Assembly (NCBI GenBank): GCA_037134755.1
Contig: JBAXLO010000015.1
Coordinates: 1-37,041 of the forward strand
From: JBAXLO01 sp037134755
GTDB lineage: Bacteria > Bacteroidota > Bacteroidia > Bacteroidales > JACABE01
Reading direction: 5' to 3'
DNA length: 37,041 nucleotides
A program made the translations under genes and the position numbers. The notes under the pieces were generated by a model. It searched no databases. It was not told where the DNA came from and worked only from the letters and a program-made list of their open reading frames with translations. Numbering within the stretch: the first letter of the stretch is position 1; the number at the start of each line of letters is the position of its first letter. Positions 16,370 through 25,392 of this stretch are shown piece after piece.

Positions 16370-16425
16370 GAAGAAGTACTTAAAGTACTTGAAGTTGGGA
16401 GTGCCTAAAGTTGAAGACAGAAAAG
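16366..16425. repeat. Dispersed GAAGAAGTA..GTGCCTAAAGT repeat, second copy
   Basis: TAGGAAGAAGTACTTAAAG, then AGTACTTGAAGTT and GTGCCTAAAGTT, matches the block at 13611-13731. The two blocks flank the 13732-16369 pair of genes. Confidence 0.5.
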
Positions 16426-16455
16426 GCTTTTAGCTGTTTAGACTTTTAGGAAGAC

Positions 16456-16492
16456 AAAAAGACCTTCACCATTAATTGGTGAAGGTCTTTTT
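16456..16492. terminator. Bidirectional terminator
   Basis: A perfect 15-bp stem (16456-16470 with 16478-16492), loop ATTAATT and terminal T run, between the convergent 15749 and 16558 genes. Confidence 0.9.
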
Positions 16493-16557
16493 AATTCTTA
16501 AATCACTAAATCGCCAAATCACTAAATATCTTTCGTAATTCGTAATTGATGAAGTAG

Positions 16558-18801
16558 CTAACGCAGTATTTCCAAACTACTTTGGTGTTTAATTTCACTT
16601 AGCACACTCTTGGCTGTAAAGATATAATAATAAACTCCGTCAGGCAGTCCTGTTCCATCAAAGGTGCTATTTTGATAGTTGTTGCTTTCATAAACTTTCT
16701 TTCCCCAACGATTATAAACTACAAGTTTATTAGTAGGATATGCTCCTTTTTCTAAACCTTTAATAACAAAATTATCATTAACACCGTCACCATTTGGTGT
16801 AATGATATTGGGGAACACTAAACTATCTGCAATAATAGTAATGGAATGACGGGCAGTATCGCTACAATTTCCATTAGCGCTATCGGTAGTCACTATCAAC
16901 ACAACATCAAAAGTATTAGCACTTGTAAATAGATGTGTCGTATTAAAAGTGTTAGCTGTTGAGCCATCACCAAAGTCCCATGTGTTAAGGAACGTAGGAT
17001 TTACAGGAGTTGTGGTGTTGGTAAAGTTTATTACCGGATTGCTAAGCACACCAGTACTTGGATCCCAGGTGAATTCAGCATGAGGTTGTGGATATACTTT
17101 TATATAATTAGGTGCACTAAATGTATCTTTGCAAGCAGCATTAGTTGCAATTAATGTTACTGTAAATGGCGAACCTGTAGAGTTGTATGTATGAGTTGGA
17201 TTGATTGAAGTTTCTGTTGGGCTATTATCACCAAAGTTCCATAGATATGTTGATGTTGAAGGTTCGGTGCCATTTGAAAATACTACAGTCACGGGTTCGC
17301 AACCTTTAAACGGACTTGCATCAAATGATATTTGCGGAAATGAATTCAAAGTAACCAAGACGGAAGATGTGTCGCTTGGGCATCCTGTGCTGTCAGTTAA
17401 AGTTAACATATATTGTATATATTGAGGAGTAGGAGATCCCAAAATTAAAGCTGGTGTAGCAATAGGATTTGCAATGTTAGGATTGTTCAAACTACCTGTT
17501 GGTGACCAAGAGTAGTAATAAGTGCTGCCATTTCCTCCTGTTGCGGTCCCCACTAAAGCAACAGTTGTTTGAGCTGGAAATGTTTGACATATAGTAGTAT
17601 CATTACTAGTAGTAATATGTAAAGGCGAATATGGCATTATTGGAATGTAAACACTATCAGCACCACAAATAGTAGTGTTAAACTTAATGATAACATATTT
17701 CATAGGTCCCGGAACATTGCTTGGAATAGGAGAAATAGTTATAGATCCAGCTGTTTGACCCGGTAAAATTGCGACACTATCACCAATAAATTGGAAATCG
17801 ACACCATTGACAGCAGTACCATAAATTGTATCAATAACTATCCATGTTGTATCTAAACTATATTGTGATGTAATAAATTTTAAGATCTCATTATTACAAC
17901 CTGCTATTGCTACAGGAATAGTATTGGGGTTAGTAAAGCTTGTTAAGAAAGAAAGACCATTACTGGTGAAACTATTAGCTTCCAGAAATACCCATGAATC
18001 ATAAGCACGGTCATTAGCATCAGCAATAGCTAATTTAATATGATATTGTGTACAAGGCACTACCTTAGCCCATGCAGTAAGTACTGTTGTAAAAGCATCG
18101 GCTTGTATTGTTGTTCCGTTTGTATTATCAACATAATAGGAACAATTAACGCAAGGGCCGGTATTTGAGGAACCATTATTAACAGTATTGATTGATATAG
18201 GAGTTGTTGTACCTGGTAATAATGCAATATTTTGTTTTACATAAGCAGGACCTGTAGGATTCTGCCCAGAGATAAAGAATCCAAAAACATCATCAAATTC
18301 ATTTACAAATTCAGGATACTCATCAGAACCGAAAACATATCTAAACTTAACAGTATCTGAAATAGGAACAAAATCAAATTCAAGAATAGCAGCATCATGT
18401 AACGATGTAGCACCTCCACTAACAAGGGTCAACAAATCAGGATCACTCATGTCAGGTGTAGTAGGCTGAACTGTGGTAGTAGAACTCGAAGAATTATTAG
18501 GTCCCGGAGCACCCAAAACACCACCTGATGCTAATACTAACCCACTTGATAAGCCTAAGTTAGTAGGATTGCCTCCGGTTGTGAAAGAACCTATGTTGTT
18601 ATAAGTAATAAATGCCGAAGAACCACAATAGGTAACATTACTAATAGTAACACCGCCCCCAAGAAGGTTGTTTTGAACTAGCTGTAATGGTGTTAATCCG
18701 GTACCAGCCACAACATTTAATTGAGCATTTAATCGTGTACATATTAATACAAGTAATAAGGGCAGTAAAATGATTATTTTTCGTTTAATAATTGAATTCA
18801 T
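16558..18801 (-). CDS. Choice-of-anchor L / PKD surface protein, T9SS type B
   Basis: A 747-aa protein with a signal peptide ending RLNAQ (about residue 27). Residues ~30-300 match the choice-of-anchor L domain: GTGLTPLQLVQNNLLG near the start, GLVLASG, then FDFVPISDTVKFRYVFGSDEY and the WVFLEANSF end. PKD-like modules follow (about 395-660; YLWNFGDNSPTET, NTWDFGDGST). The last ~90 residues (LVFPNIITPNGDGVNDNF to SSLEILR) are the TIGR04131 T9SS signal, closely similar to the protein at 7838. It is predicted to be surface-anchored and adhesive; no catalytic residues are seen. It is a single gene; I found no clean TAnnTTTG just upstream. Confidence 0.9.
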   Translation of the reverse strand: MNSIIKRKIIILLPLLLVLICTRLNAQLNVVAGTGLTPLQLVQNNLLGGGVTISNVTYCGSSAFITYNNIGSFTTGGNPTNLGLSSGLVLASGGVLGAPGPNNSSSSTTTVQPTTPDMSDPDLLTLVSGGATSLHDAAILEFDFVPISDTVKFRYVFGSDEYPEFVNEFDDVFGFFISGQNPTGPAYVKQNIALLPGTTTPISINTVNNGSSNTGPCVNCSYYVDNTNGTTIQADAFTTVLTAWAKVVPCTQYHIKLAIADANDRAYDSWVFLEANSFTSNGLSFLTSFTNPNTIPVAIAGCNNEILKFITSQYSLDTTWIVIDTIYGTAVNGVDFQFIGDSVAILPGQTAGSITISPIPSNVPGPMKYVIIKFNTTICGADSVYIPIMPYSPLHITTSNDTTICQTFPAQTTVALVGTATGGNGSTYYYSWSPTGSLNNPNIANPIATPALILGSPTPQYIQYMLTLTDSTGCPSDTSSVLVTLNSFPQISFDASPFKGCEPVTVVFSNGTEPSTSTYLWNFGDNSPTETSINPTHTYNSTGSPFTVTLIATNAACKDTFSAPNYIKVYPQPHAEFTWDPSTGVLSNPVINFTNTTTPVNPTFLNTWDFGDGSTANTFNTTHLFTSANTFDVVLIVTTDSANGNCSDTARHSITIIADSLVFPNIITPNGDGVNDNFVIKGLEKGAYPTNKLVVYNRWGKKVYESNNYQNSTFDGTGLPDGVYYYIFTAKSVLSEIKHQSSLEILR

Positions 18802-18926
18802 AAGATTTTGGATCTTTGTATATATTGATATTTAAGCTATTTTTAATAACAATTTATTCGTGTCTTTTGTTTTAAGTTTATGTTTAGACAAGATAAGATG
18901 CAAATAGGTTGTATGGATAAGGAAAT

Positions 18927-19238
18927 TTATTTTTTTACTTTGCCTATTTTATCTTCTATTGATTTGATTTTATGTTCCAAACAATTCTCACTATTCTTTC
19001 TAATATCAAACTTAAGTGATGAATATATCCTGTTGCAATCAGGTTCGAGTTTAAGATAAGATTGTTTTACCACTTCCAAAGCTTCATCAATTGTAGCTGT
19101 TTCTACTATTGTTCCCATCGGTGTAAGTTGATAGCTGTATCCACTCTTATCAATGTATTCAATAATGCGACTGACATAGTTGCTAACGCTTTCGCCTTTA
19201 TCGGTAGGAAACATTGCAAATTCTAGTAAAACTGACAT
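18927..19238 (-). CDS. Thiamine-binding-like protein (MTH1187/YqgV, DUF77 family)
   Basis: A 103-aa cytoplasmic protein with the family N-terminus LLEFAMFPTDKGESVSNYV, then YQLTPMGTIVETATIDEALEVV, a ferredoxin-like alpha/beta fold. Family members bind thiamine or related pyrimidine ligands as multimers, but the physiological role is unsettled. Full length compared with the usual ~95-105 aa. It has its own promoter (TACATTTG, minus strand, 19265-19272). Confidence 0.85.
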   Translation of the reverse strand: MSVLLEFAMFPTDKGESVSNYVSRIIEYIDKSGYSYQLTPMGTIVETATIDEALEVVKQSYLKLEPDCNRIYSSLKFDIRKNSENCLEHKIKSIEDKIGKVKK

Positions 19239-19264
19239 ATATTTAATTATTAATAGATAAACTG

Positions 19265-19272
19265 CAAATGTA
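19265..19272 (-). promoter_or_regulatory. Promoter of the DUF77 gene
   Basis: Minus-strand TACATTTG matches TAnnTTTG, 26 bp upstream of the ATG at 19238. Confidence 0.5.
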
Positions 19273-19340
19273 GTATAATTATCAATATGGCATTTCTTTT
19301 TTAAACTTATTTAATAATTATGACCTGATAATTGTTAAAT

Positions 19341-21170
19341 CTATTTCGTGTCAGTATAATAAATCCCAACTTTTCCTTCTTTAATATTATAGGAAACTTT
19401 ATTAATATTCCAGATATAGGTAACATATTCAGCAGCATCGGGAGGTAGTTTGTAAACATACATCGCATTTATAAAGTTGTCTTTATCGCCATTCCAATAA
19501 CTTCTTAACCAATCTAAAGCTGTATATTCATACCTTAATTCTTTGCCTTTTTTATCATATACCGTTATTACAATCCACGAACGGAAAGGCTCTTCATTGC
19601 TCTCCACTGTTAGTTTGTAGGTAAAATAAAGCGTTTTACCTCTTAATGTATCTAAACTTCCCTTAGCCAGATTATAGAATTCATCTGTATAATTATTCTT
19701 CCCCTCAACATTAAAATCTTTAATTAATGTTTTCGTTACCGGATGTTTCCTTTTTAATAAATACCTGTTATTTGGTTCATAATAATCTATACTATCATAA
19801 TAATGCAGGTGTTTAGGATAGTCTTTTTTATCTATAATTAAATAATCAGTTTCATTACACGAGTCACTTTTCCAAAATATCTGACTAAGTTTGCCTCCAT
19901 TACGATAATCAAGGTATGACCAGCAGAAATGCCTTAAACGATCACCTCCCACCGATGGTGGATATTGCCCGGGTTTATAATCGTTATATACTTTATCGTA
20001 AAATCGTTGAGGTATCATATCGGTTTTATAACAATTAGTATAAGTAAAATTAATATGAGTGATAAAATGTACAGGCATGAATAACAATGGCAAAAGCAAT
20101 ATAAAGAATATCTTCTTTTTAAAGATTAAATAGATTTCTTCAGTTGTAAAAACAAGAGCTCCCACAAATAAAGGGAAGAAATATAAACCTAACCGATCTT
20201 CAGGATAATTTATATTAAAGATCTTACCTAATATTATTGTAGCAATAGCATTTCCTACTAATAAATAAAGGAAAAGATGTTTGTGGTTGGTTATAAACTG
20301 TATGTTAGGTTTCTTTATTAATAATATAAGATAAAAAACACCTATTATTACTACTATTGACAAAAAGAAATAAGCAAGTGCAATATGATCATAAGCAGTT
20401 AACATATCTATTAAAGTGCGTATAGTTAGGCTTATAAAACCTTGTCGCGAACCTGCATACAATCCGCCATGTGCTTTTAAATCCAGGACATATTTTGCAG
20501 CTAATACTATTGGGATTACTCCTAAAACAAATGTAAGTACTATTCTTTTGAAGCTTTCTTTTTTATTATTTAATGAAAATTTAGAAATAATATTCATTAA
20601 TAACAAAGCTATAATTATTGCATAAGTATTGATAAGCGTTAGGTTGCACGAAATAGCTAATAAGATGAAGATTAAACTATAGAAATAGTGCTTTAATGAA
20701 TCCTCTTTTTTGAATATTTGTATAAGATACCATATTGCAGCTGTGATGAATGCCATCGACATTCCGTAGCCTCTTGACAGGGCAAAGAACTCGATAAAAT
20801 AATGTGCAAATAACAAAGATATAACGAAAACCCATCTAAATATTCTTGTAGATAGCTCGCCCGATATTTTATAAATATACCATACGAATATAGGGAAAGT
20901 TAAAAGGTTTGGAATACGCAGTGCTATTGGCGAAGAGTCTATTAAGTTATAACTTATAGATGTTAATAAGGAGTTTAACAGATGGTTGTTTGCATCCCAT
21001 AACGAATAATAAGGGATAAATTTAGCGGTGACAACATAATAGAAGAAGGTTGCAATTTCGTCGTGAGCCATTGGGACTATATAGGCTCTTATCCAAAGAT
21101 AAATCCATAAGATTAAAGCGAGTCCAAAGAAAATACCGTTATCTAAACTTAAAAACTTCTTATTATTCAT
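19341..21170 (-). CDS. Polytopic membrane protein, GT-C glycosyltransferase-like
   Basis: A 609-aa protein with about ten to eleven hydrophobic segments in residues 1-370 and a soluble C-terminal domain of ~230 residues. The first extracytoplasmic loop has PMAHDEIATFFYY and then YSLWDANNHLLNSLLT; an acidic pair in loop 1 and an HLLNS-like second motif are typical of GT-C enzymes (ArnT/PMT and RgtA-D-like) that use lipid-linked sugars. I infer transfer of sugars to a surface glycan or protein, with moderate confidence; no other glycan genes are adjacent. The C-terminal part, ending KEGKVGIYYTDTK, has no recognised domain. Array C lies about 130 bp upstream of its start, beyond its promoter. 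Confidence 0.65.
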   Translation of the reverse strand: MNNKKFLSLDNGIFFGLALILWIYLWIRAYIVPMAHDEIATFFYYVVTAKFIPYYSLWDANNHLLNSLLTSISYNLIDSSPIALRIPNLLTFPIFVWYIYKISGELSTRIFRWVFVISLLFAHYFIEFFALSRGYGMSMAFITAAIWYLIQIFKKEDSLKHYFYSLIFILLAISCNLTLINTYAIIIALLLMNIISKFSLNNKKESFKRIVLTFVLGVIPIVLAAKYVLDLKAHGGLYAGSRQGFISLTIRTLIDMLTAYDHIALAYFFLSIVVIIGVFYLILLIKKPNIQFITNHKHLFLYLLVGNAIATIILGKIFNINYPEDRLGLYFFPLFVGALVFTTEEIYLIFKKKIFFILLLPLLFMPVHFITHINFTYTNCYKTDMIPQRFYDKVYNDYKPGQYPPSVGGDRLRHFCWSYLDYRNGGKLSQIFWKSDSCNETDYLIIDKKDYPKHLHYYDSIDYYEPNNRYLLKRKHPVTKTLIKDFNVEGKNNYTDEFYNLAKGSLDTLRGKTLYFTYKLTVESNEEPFRSWIVITVYDKKGKELRYEYTALDWLRSYWNGDKDNFINAMYVYKLPPDAAEYVTYIWNINKVSYNIKEGKVGIYYTDTK

Positions 21171-21196
21171 TCTGATTTGAGTTATTAATACACGAG

Positions 21197-21204
21197 CAAA
21201 AGTA
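21197..21204 (-). promoter_or_regulatory. Promoter of the 19341 membrane-protein gene
   Basis: Minus-strand TACTTTTG matches TAnnTTTG, 26 bp upstream of the ATG at 21170. Because it lies between array C and the gene, the array need not be in that gene's mRNA. Confidence 0.55.
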
Positions 21205-21301
21205 TAAAAATTTCACCAATTAACGTTAATTATTCTATTTATATCCAAAGTTAGGGATTAAATAGAGCTTAAGCTGATATCGCATACATGCAAATAATAG
21301 T

Positions 21302-21556
21302 ATGAATATAAATTATACTGATGTTTTGTTTAAGATGGATAAAATAAACATAAATTACTCGTATCATTACTTTAATATGGATAAAACGAATATAAATTAC
21401 CCGTACGAAAGTTATCATATGGATAAAATATGTATAAATTACCCATACGAAAGTTATCATATGGGTAAAATATGTATAAATTACCCGTACGAAAGTTATC
21501 GTATGGGTAAAATATGTATATCTTACCCATACGATAACTTTCAGGTGCATGCCCCA
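21302..21556. repeat. Array C: tandem 42-bp hairpin repeats
   Basis: Units start every 42 bp at 21335, 21377, 21419, 21461 and 21503, with a shortened copy from 21302. Units carry ATGGATAAAATATGTATAAA then a hairpin core: TTACCCGTACGA (21481-21492), loop AAGTTA, TCGTATGGGTAA (21499-21510), a 12-bp stem with one G-T pair. Both strands have open frames (+ 85 codons; - 93 and 61 codons), so an open frame is not evidence of coding. It lies in the 555-bp gap 21171-21724, between two minus-strand genes, with no obvious promoter of its own on either strand. Orientation of transcription is unknown. Confidence 0.92.
21491..21542. repeat. Perfect 20-bp inverted repeat closing array C
   Basis: The 20 bases at 21491-21510 are exactly complementary to 21523-21542, with a 12-base loop. 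This stem is incompatible with the 12-bp hairpin at 21481-21510, so two alternative folds exist. Confidence 0.85.
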
Positions 21557-21724
21557 TAAGTTCGATCAGGCAGTTACGTTTTTAGTGTTTTTTATGTAAA
21601 TTTATTTTTTTAATGTTTTGATAGCTCGATTATCTAAAACATTAAAATTAATATTATTGAAATAAGAAGGCTAAGAATAGTAATACAGGTGATTAAATGG
21701 TTTAATTGTAGATTTACTGTTTTA

Positions 21725-23437
21725 TCAATAAATAACCTTATAATTTGAAATAACCGAATCGCCGGTTTTTATACTTAGATAATAAATCCCTTTAGCAAAA
21801 CCCGAGAAGTCAATAGTAGAGCAATTCGACTGCTTCTTAACAATAATGCCATAAGCATTGCTTACCGTAATTTCATAAGAATGAGTATTTAGGAGATCTC
21901 CACTTATGTTAACGATACCGGAAGTGGGATTTGGATAGACAGTAAGCTCTTTATGAATGATTTTATCATTGATTCCGTTTGTATTTACATTAATAATAAC
22001 CGAGGCAGTATCAGAGCAAGCTGTGGCTGAATCGGTAATTGTGACAATATATTTAGCTGTAGATGTAGGAGATAAAACAGGATTTTGTTGTGAAGAAGTA
22101 AAGCCCGCGGGCATCGATGACCACGAATAAATATAGGTAGGATTATTTTCAGTAATAGTAGTGGCTATCGAGCTCAAAGTAACCGGAGTGTCACCGACAA
22201 CCTCTGTAGCTGAGGCATTAGCAAATGCTTTTGGCCCTCTAACATAACATTTAGAATATCGGACAGCATTGGAAACATGAGCAGATGGCTTAAAACACCA
22301 TAGCATTGTGCCACTGTTATTAACTTCAAAAATGCTGTCATTAATTGTCAAACAGATTAGCGAATTACCATTGGGCAGCTGTTGTGAACTGCCTTCACTC
22401 TGCGAAGTTGCATTAGCAGTGTAACGCCATGTATAAGTAGCAGGGGCATAAGACACCCCGGGCGTATGTGAATAATTATAACCATTATAAGGCGGATTAA
22501 AGATATCAATACACGAAAAGCCACCTACTCCACCATTATTATTAAAACCACATAAATAGTTGGGATAATACGGATTATCCGAAGGAATCCAATGTGCATC
22601 ATGCACAACGTTAAAGTTAGCTGAACCGGCAGCGCCACAAGCTGTAGGATTGCCCCAACGGTATATAATATCACCCCCATGACCTGAGTTTCCACCTGTA
22701 TGTGAAGCTGCTTCAGCGGTAGTTGTGCTGTGATCTATAACAAAAACCTCACTGAAAGAAAACGAACTAAAAGCAATCTGATCAAGGGCTGCATTGTAAT
22801 CAATACCATTCATATGTAATAAATCCAACGCATTGTTATAATTGATATTTAATAATTGAGGATTGTCAAGTATCGACGTCACATAGTTATCTTTAGTAGC
22901 ATCATGCACTTGGCAAAAATGATCCCAAACATCCCATTCCCAAACAATAGTTCCGGTATTTGGACCTGTAGGATGCACTTCCATTATCTTGTCAGCGTGC
23001 CTTATAGTGCTTACACCACTCCCCGCCTGTACCATTTCGGCAGCAGTTTTAACATCTAATGCAATCATCAACACGTTGCCATTAGGCATCGGACAAATAT
23101 CATGATGTAACACATGTGTAGAGTCTGAATAAACAAAATCCCACACAATATTATTGTTCCAATCAACCTTTTGCACCTCTCCTGATATAGGACCTCCACT
23201 AATAATACTGCCGGGATAATTTACAGCTCTTACAAGAGTATCTCCAGGAATTAAAAAGGAAGAAAAGCAAGTTTTGCTTGTAGCCGGAAAGGTCCACTTT
23301 TTATAAATGGCAGCGTTGGTGTCAACCAAAAAGGCAGTATTCGTTCCTTTTACACTATATAAAGTGTACATCCCCCACATTTGTGCATTGGCAACATTAA
23401 ATGTTATTATGAATGCAATGAATAACAATTTCTTCAT
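21725..23437 (-). CDS. Arylsulfotransferase (ASST)-like secreted protein, T9SS type A
   Basis: A 570-aa protein with a signal peptide ending NVANAQ (residue 19). Residues ~20-410 resemble the six-bladed arylsulfate sulfotransferase propeller: HHDICPMPNGNVLMIA, KIMEVHPTGPNTGTIVWEWDVWDH, VVHDAHWIPSDNPYYPN, and SEGSSQQLPNGNSLICLT recur as blade motifs with conserved His. ASST enzymes move sulfate between phenols without PAPS; here a phenol-sulfate or related extracellular role is inferred, and catalytic His assignment needs alignment. Residues ~410-490 are an Ig/PKD-like linker, and the last ~75 (VYPNPTSGIVNISG to SNYKVIY) are a T9SS sorting domain. Single gene. Confidence 0.8.
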   Translation of the reverse strand: MKKLLFIAFIITFNVANAQMWGMYTLYSVKGTNTAFLVDTNAAIYKKWTFPATSKTCFSSFLIPGDTLVRAVNYPGSIISGGPISGEVQKVDWNNNIVWDFVYSDSTHVLHHDICPMPNGNVLMIALDVKTAAEMVQAGSGVSTIRHADKIMEVHPTGPNTGTIVWEWDVWDHFCQVHDATKDNYVTSILDNPQLLNINYNNALDLLHMNGIDYNAALDQIAFSSFSFSEVFVIDHSTTTAEAASHTGGNSGHGGDIIYRWGNPTACGAAGSANFNVVHDAHWIPSDNPYYPNYLCGFNNNGGVGGFSCIDIFNPPYNGYNYSHTPGVSYAPATYTWRYTANATSQSEGSSQQLPNGNSLICLTINDSIFEVNNSGTMLWCFKPSAHVSNAVRYSKCYVRGPKAFANASATEVVGDTPVTLSSIATTITENNPTYIYSWSSMPAGFTSSQQNPVLSPTSTAKYIVTITDSATACSDTASVIINVNTNGINDKIIHKELTVYPNPTSGIVNISGDLLNTHSYEITVSNAYGIIVKKQSNCSTIDFSGFAKGIYYLSIKTGDSVISNYKVIY

Positions 23438-23624
23438 TAGCTATAGATTATGAATAAACATCTTTATTAAAATATTTTCGGTAAAGATATAAAGTAATTA
23501 TGGTTTAGATGTTATTTTCTTAAAGTTAATTTATATGATATTCATTTAAAAGGATAAAAATCTTTCTCTTATTTTAAATAACAAAATGATATGAATGATT
23601 ATTTAGATTTCTAGTTTTTTTGAG

Positions 23625-23632
23625 TACCTTTG
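23625..23632 (+). promoter_or_regulatory. ettA promoter
   Basis: TACCTTTG matches TAnnTTTG, 22 bp before the ATG at 23655. Confidence 0.55.
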
Positions 23633-23654
23633 TGCACATATTTTAAATAGAAAA

Positions 23655-25331
23655 ATGGCAGACGATAAAAAAATAATATTCTCGATGGTTGGAGTTGGAA
23701 AACTCTATCCACCAAGCAAACAAGTTTTAAAAGATATCTATCTTTCCTTTTATTATGGTGCTAAGATTGGTATCATCGGGCTTAATGGTTCGGGTAAATC
23801 AACTTTGCTTAAGATTATAGCAGGTCTTGATAAATCTTATCAGGGCGAAGTAGTTATTTCAGCTGGTTATTCAGTAGGTTATCTTTCGCAGGAGCCCGAA
23901 CTTGACGATACTAAAACTGTTCGTCAAGTGGTTGAAGAAGGTGTGCAGGAAGTAGTTAATCTTTTGAAAGAATATGAGGAGATTAACAATAAGTTTATGG
24001 AGCCAATGAGCGATGATGAGATGGCTAAGCTTATTGACAGACAAGGTGAAGTGACCGAACTGCTCGAGCATCACGATGCTTGGGAATTGGATACTAAACT
24101 GGAGCGTGCAATGGATGCATTGCGCTGTCCTGAAGGCGATGCCCCTATTCTTAACCTTTCGGGAGGTGAGCGTCGTAGGGTTGCTTTGTGCAGATTGCTT
24201 TTGCAGGAGCCTGATATTTTATTGTTAGATGAACCTACAAACCATTTAGATGCAGAGTCTATCGAATGGTTGGAGTTGCATTTAAAACAATATAAAGGAA
24301 CTGTAATTGCTGTTACCCATGATCGTTATTTCTTAGATAATGTGGCTGGTTGGATACTCGAACTGGATCGAGGCGAAGGCATCCCCTGGCAAGGGAACTA
24401 TTCTTCATGGTTAGATCAGAAAACAAAGCGACTTATTCAGGAAGAAAAGACTGAAAGTAAACGTAGAAAGACGCTGGAACGTGAGCTTGATTGGGTGCGT
24501 ATGGCTCCTAAAGCTCGTCAGGCTAAGGGTAAAGCCAGGTTGGCTGCTTACGATAAGATGATGAACGAAGATGTGAAGCAAAAGGAAGAACGTCTGGAGA
24601 TATTTATTCCTAATGGTCCACGTTTGGGTAATAAAGTTATAGAAGTTCACAACGTTACCAAGGCTTATGGTGATAAGATATTGTACGAGAACCTTAATTT
24701 CTCATTGCCTCCTGCCGGTATCGTAGGTGTTATTGGTCCTAATGGTGCAGGTAAAACTACTTTGTTCCGTTTGATTATGGGTAACGAAACTCCTGATAGT
24801 GGTGATTTTGTGGTTGGTGAAACAGTAAGGGTTGGTTACATTGATCAGCAACATGCCGAAATAGATCCCGAAAAGGATGTTTGGGAAGTTATCTCAGGTG
24901 GTAATGAGAGCATTCAATTAGGAGGGAGGCTTATGAATTCGAGAGCTTATGTTTCTCGTTTTAACTTCAGTGGCCCTGATCAAGGCAAGAAGACTAAGGT
25001 GTTATCGGGTGGTGAGCGTAATCGTTTGCATCTGGCAATGACTCTTAAGTCTGAAGCTAATGTTTTGTTGCTTGATGAGCCTACCAATGATATTGATATT
25101 AATACCTTAAGAGCATTGGAAGAAGGTTTGGAGAACTTTGCAGGTTGTGCAGTTATCATCTCGCATGATCGTTGGTTCTTAGATAGAGTTGCTACACATA
25201 TCCTTGCTTTTGAAGGAGATTCACAAGTATATTTCTTCGAAGGTTCCTATTCTGATTACGAAGAAAACAAAAAGAAACGCTTAGGCGACGAAGGTCCTAA
25301 GAGAATACGTTATAAGAAACTCTTAGCTTAG
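23655..25331 (+). CDS. ettA: ABC-F translation factor EttA
   Basis: A 558-aa soluble twin-ATPase that binds the ribosomal E site and gates entry into elongation according to ADP/ATP ratio. Visible are Walker A GLNGSGKST (42-50), LSGGERRRVALC (~167), LLLDEPTNHLD (~186), the inter-domain linker with the RPKARQ-like segment VRMAPKARQAKGKARL, second Walker A GPNGAGKTT (~360), second signature LSGGERNRLH (~450) and LLLDEPTNDID. Length and the YLSQEPELD segment identify EttA rather than Uup or YheS. There are no membrane segments, so it is not a transporter. Confidence 0.95.
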   Translation: MADDKKIIFSMVGVGKLYPPSKQVLKDIYLSFYYGAKIGIIGLNGSGKSTLLKIIAGLDKSYQGEVVISAGYSVGYLSQEPELDDTKTVRQVVEEGVQEVVNLLKEYEEINNKFMEPMSDDEMAKLIDRQGEVTELLEHHDAWELDTKLERAMDALRCPEGDAPILNLSGGERRRVALCRLLLQEPDILLLDEPTNHLDAESIEWLELHLKQYKGTVIAVTHDRYFLDNVAGWILELDRGEGIPWQGNYSSWLDQKTKRLIQEEKTESKRRKTLERELDWVRMAPKARQAKGKARLAAYDKMMNEDVKQKEERLEIFIPNGPRLGNKVIEVHNVTKAYGDKILYENLNFSLPPAGIVGVIGPNGAGKTTLFRLIMGNETPDSGDFVVGETVRVGYIDQQHAEIDPEKDVWEVISGGNESIQLGGRLMNSRAYVSRFNFSGPDQGKKTKVLSGGERNRLHLAMTLKSEANVLLLDEPTNDIDINTLRALEEGLENFAGCAVIISHDRWFLDRVATHILAFEGDSQVYFFEGSYSDYEENKKKRLGDEGPKRIRYKKLLA

Positions 25332-25392
25332 AATCAATTAATAATTAATAATTAATAATTAAAACTAATAAAGCCGTAATTCGTAATTTCAC

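Noticed and set aside
2084..21556. CRISPR arrays
   Set aside because: All three arrays are contiguous repeats without unique spacers, and no cas gene is present in the window.
21302..21559. Small frames on both strands of array C as genes
   Set aside because: Both strands are open only because the 42-bp unit lacks stops; there is no promoter or homology to support either.
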